Origin: Bacteroidaceae bacterium
GTDB lineage: Bacteria > Bacteroidota > Bacteroidia > Bacteroidales > Bacteroidaceae
Assembly (NCBI GenBank): GCA_017557635.1
Contig: JAFYYH010000021.1
Span: forward strand, 360,363-424,362
Direction: 5' to 3'
Length of the DNA: 64,000 nucleotides
Positions 62,131 through 64,000 of this stretch are shown here, piece by piece. The notes beneath the pieces are model-generated. The model saw nothing but the letters and a program-made list of their open reading frames with translations. It searched no databases and was not told the DNA's origin. The position numbers and the translations under genes are program-made. Within the stretch, counting starts at the first letter, position 1. Every line of letters begins with the position of its first letter.

Positions 62131-64000
62131 GATAGCCTTGGTGATGGCTTCGACAGCCTGATGTAAGCCTTCGGGGTTTTTACCTCCGGCGGTGGCGAAG
62201 TGGGGCTGACCGCCTCCGCCTCCCTGGATCAGTTTGGCGGCTTCGCGGACCATCTGGCCGGCGTTGTAGCGTGAGGTGAGGTCCTCGCTGACGCTTACGG
62301 TGAGCATGGGCTTGCCGGCTTCCTCACTACCTATTACAACGATTGTTGATGTGGGCAGTTCGGCGCGGATTCCGAATACCAGATCCTTGACCATTGCGGC
62401 CGATGCGGGCATAACGTTGCTGATTACCTTGATGCCGTTTACGTCCTTGGCCTGGCTGATGAGCTTGCTCTTATATTGTGCTGTCTTTTCCTTAACGAAC
62501 TCCTCAATCTGTTTCTTGAGAGCTGTGTTCTCCTCAAGTGCTTTCTTTGCGGCAACCTCAACTGAAGAACCGGGAAGTATAGCCTTGAGAGTTGTCATGG
62601 CATCCTGCAGAGAGTAAATCATGTTCTCTACAGCTTCACCGGTGATAGCCTCGATACGGCGTACTCCGGCTGCGATTGAGCTCTCAGACAGGATCTTGAA
62701 CATACCGATGCGACCGGTTGATGAGGCGTGTACGCCGCCGCAGAACTCGATTGAGTTACCGAACTGTACTACACGTACCTTGTCGCCGTACTTCTCACCG
62801 AAAAGTGCGATTGCACCGAGTTTTTTGGCCTCCTCGATGGGAAGGTCGCGATGCTCCTGCAGGGGCAGGTCCATGCGGATCTTCTCATTTACCAGACGCT
62901 CTACCTGACGCAGCTCCTCATCAGTTACCTTCTGGAAGTGTGAGAAGTCAAAGCGCAGGCCGTCGGGGCTTACCAGTGAACCCTTCTGCTCTACATGTGT
63001 GCCAAGTACCTCGCGCAGGGCCTCGTCAACCAGGTGGGTTGCGGTGTGGTTGGCCTCGCAGGCACGACGCTTGTCGATGTCGACGCAAGCCATCATGGGA
63101 GCCTCGGGATGCTCTGGCAGTTTCTTGCAGATATGCACGGGCAGACCGTTCTCCTTCTTGGTGTCAATTATCTCGATTGTCTCGAATTCGCTTACAATAA
63201 CGCCCTGGTCACCTACCTGACCACCCATCTCGGCATAGAACGGAGTCTTGTCAAGAACGATCTGGTAGATCACGCCGCTCTTCTGCTTAACCTCGCGGTA
63301 GCGCAGGATAGAGGTCTCATACTCTGTGAAGTCATAACCAACGAACTCGGTCTCGCCCTCCCCCAGAACAACCCAGTCACCGTTTTCAACGGCGGCGGCG
63401 TTGCGGGCGCGTGCCTTCTGCTTGCCCATCTCCTCATTGAATTCGTCAATGTTCACGGTCATGCCGTTCTCACGCAGGATAAGTTCGGTAAGGTCAAGCG
63501 GGAATCCGTAGGTATCGTAGAGTGTGAAAGCGTTAACACCGCTGATGACGGTTGTCTTGGCTGCCTTGGCATCGGCCATAACCTTGTCAAGGAGTTTGAT
63601 ACCGGTCTCAAGGGTACGCAGGAATGACTCCTCTTCCTCGATGATAACCTTCTCGATGAGGGTCTTCTGCTGACCGAGTTCGGGATAAGCGTCACCCATG
63701 TTGTTTATGAGTGCGGGCAGCAGTTTGTAGAGGAATGCCTCCTTCTGGCCCAGGAATGTGTATGCGTAACGTACTGCGCGACGCAGGATACGGCGGATTA
63801 CATAACCGGCCTTTGCGTTGGAGGGCAGCTGGCCGTCGGTGATTGAGAAGGCGATGGTACGGATGTGGTCGGCAACAACGCGCATTGCGATGTCTACCTT
63901 CTCATCCTTGCCGTACTGCTTGCCAGTCAGTGTGCCGATCTCCTTGATGATGGGCTGGAATACGTCGGTGTCATAGTTTGACTGCTTGCCCTGCAGGGTG
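62125..64000 (-). CDS. alaS: Alanine--tRNA ligase, C-terminal two-thirds (5' end outside window)
   Basis: The frame is open to the window edge, about 625 residues being visible. The catalytic core end shows [17 protein letters not shown] and [23 protein letters not shown]. The editing domain shows [13 protein letters not shown] (HxxxH) and [14 protein letters not shown] (CxxxH), the four zinc ligands that clear mischarged Ser/Gly. The C-Ala end has [14 protein letters not shown] near the C-terminus. It charges tRNA-Ala. Its last codon and stop (AAT TAA on the minus strand) lie within the outer arm of the 176-bp inverted repeat. Confidence 0.96.
   Translation of the reverse strand, partial: TLQGKQSNYDTDVFQPIIKEIGTLTGKQYGKDEKVDIAMRVVADHIRTIAFSITDGQLPSNAKAGYVIRRILRRAVRYAYTFLGQKEAFLYKLLPALINNMGDAYPELGQQKTLIEKVIIEEEESFLRTLETGIKLLDKVMADAKAAKTTVISGVNAFTLYDTYGFPLDLTELILRENGMTVNIDEFNEEMGKQKARARNAAAVENGDWVVLGEGETEFVGYDFTEYETSILRYREVKQKSGVIYQIVLDKTPFYAEMGGQVGDQGVIVSEFETIEIIDTKKENGLPVHICKKLPEHPEAPMMACVDIDKRRACEANHTATHLVDEALREVLGTHVEQKGSLVSPDGLRFDFSHFQKVTDEELRQVERLVNEKIRMDLPLQEHRDLPIEEAKKLGAIALFGEKYGDKVRVVQFGNSIEFCGGVHASSTGRIGMFKILSESSIAAGVRRIEAITGEAVENMIYSLQDAMTTLKAILPGSSVEVAAKKALEENTALKKQIEEFVKEKTAQYKSKLISQAKDVNGIKVISNVMPASAAMVKDLVFGIRAELPTSTIVVIGSEEAGKPMLTVSVSEDLTSRYNAGQMVREAAKLIQGGGGGQPHFATAGGKNPEGLHQAVEAITKAIN

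Overview
The window is ordinary chromosome of a Bacteroidota bacterium, most likely of the order Bacteroidales (Prevotella/Paraprevotella-like). The evidence is the Bacteroidota promoter signature (TTTG, about 20 bp, TAnnTTTG) in front of many genes, the type IX secretion genes porW and porX, families largely confined to the phylum (DUF4834, DUF6057, DUF3853, DUF4369-thioredoxin, RicT next to holB), and a general lack of Shine-Dalgarno sequences. I cannot fix the genus from sequence alone. There is no phage, plasmid, CRISPR array or rRNA operon.

Layout. 1-2.3 kb: end of argB, then convergent ribF and a CPBP membrane protease. 2.3-2.5 kb: tRNA-Met. 2.5-6.9 kb: a BlaI/BlaR1-like regulatory operon ending in a thioredoxin-fold lipoprotein. 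7-12.3 kb: GNAT-like protein, parE, coaD, S41 protease with a PQMT repeat. 12.4-17.5 kb: GPH-type transporter, beta-propeller lipoprotein, then polyferredoxin and DUF362 on the minus strand. 17.7-24.9 kb: purH, then the cell elongation cluster mreB-mreC-mreD-mrdA-rodA. 24.9-30.8 kb (minus): tightly packed rsmI-hflX-fumarase-holB-ricT. 30.9-35.6 kb: a four-gene operon of a membrane protein, a PD40 lipoprotein with a CxxCH motif, a small lipoprotein and a radical SAM/SPASM enzyme. 35.7 kb: tRNA-Lys with a DUF3853 gene beside it. 36.4-39.2 kb (minus): VTC polyphosphate polymerase domain protein, DUF4956, DUF2490 and a small protein with a T9SS-type C-terminal domain. 39.3-45.1 kb: housekeeping (frr, rsgA, tadA, yraN, birA, pyrH, pssA, psd). 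45.2-49.6 kb: dnaE, trxA and an acidic small protein. 49.6-54.8 kb (minus): porW, porX and tsaE. 54.8-55.0 kb: tRNA-Pro with a duplicated terminator. 55.1-61.9 kb: secreted and outer-membrane proteins, rsmD and a RecD-like helicase. 61.95-62.13 kb: a striking 176-bp nested inverted-repeat element. 62.1 kb to the end: alaS, running off the window.

The least explained parts are the radical SAM/lipoprotein operon, the VTC-DUF4956-DUF2490 operon, the 176-bp inverted-repeat element that supplies the alaS stop codon, and the BlaI/M56 operon with an 18-bp-arm palindrome over its promoter. Stretches longer than 300 bp without protein genes are 2258-2642 (tRNA-Met, terminator, promoters and operator), 35598-35913 (tRNA-Lys and two hairpins) and 54774-55080 (tRNA-Pro and the duplicated terminator).
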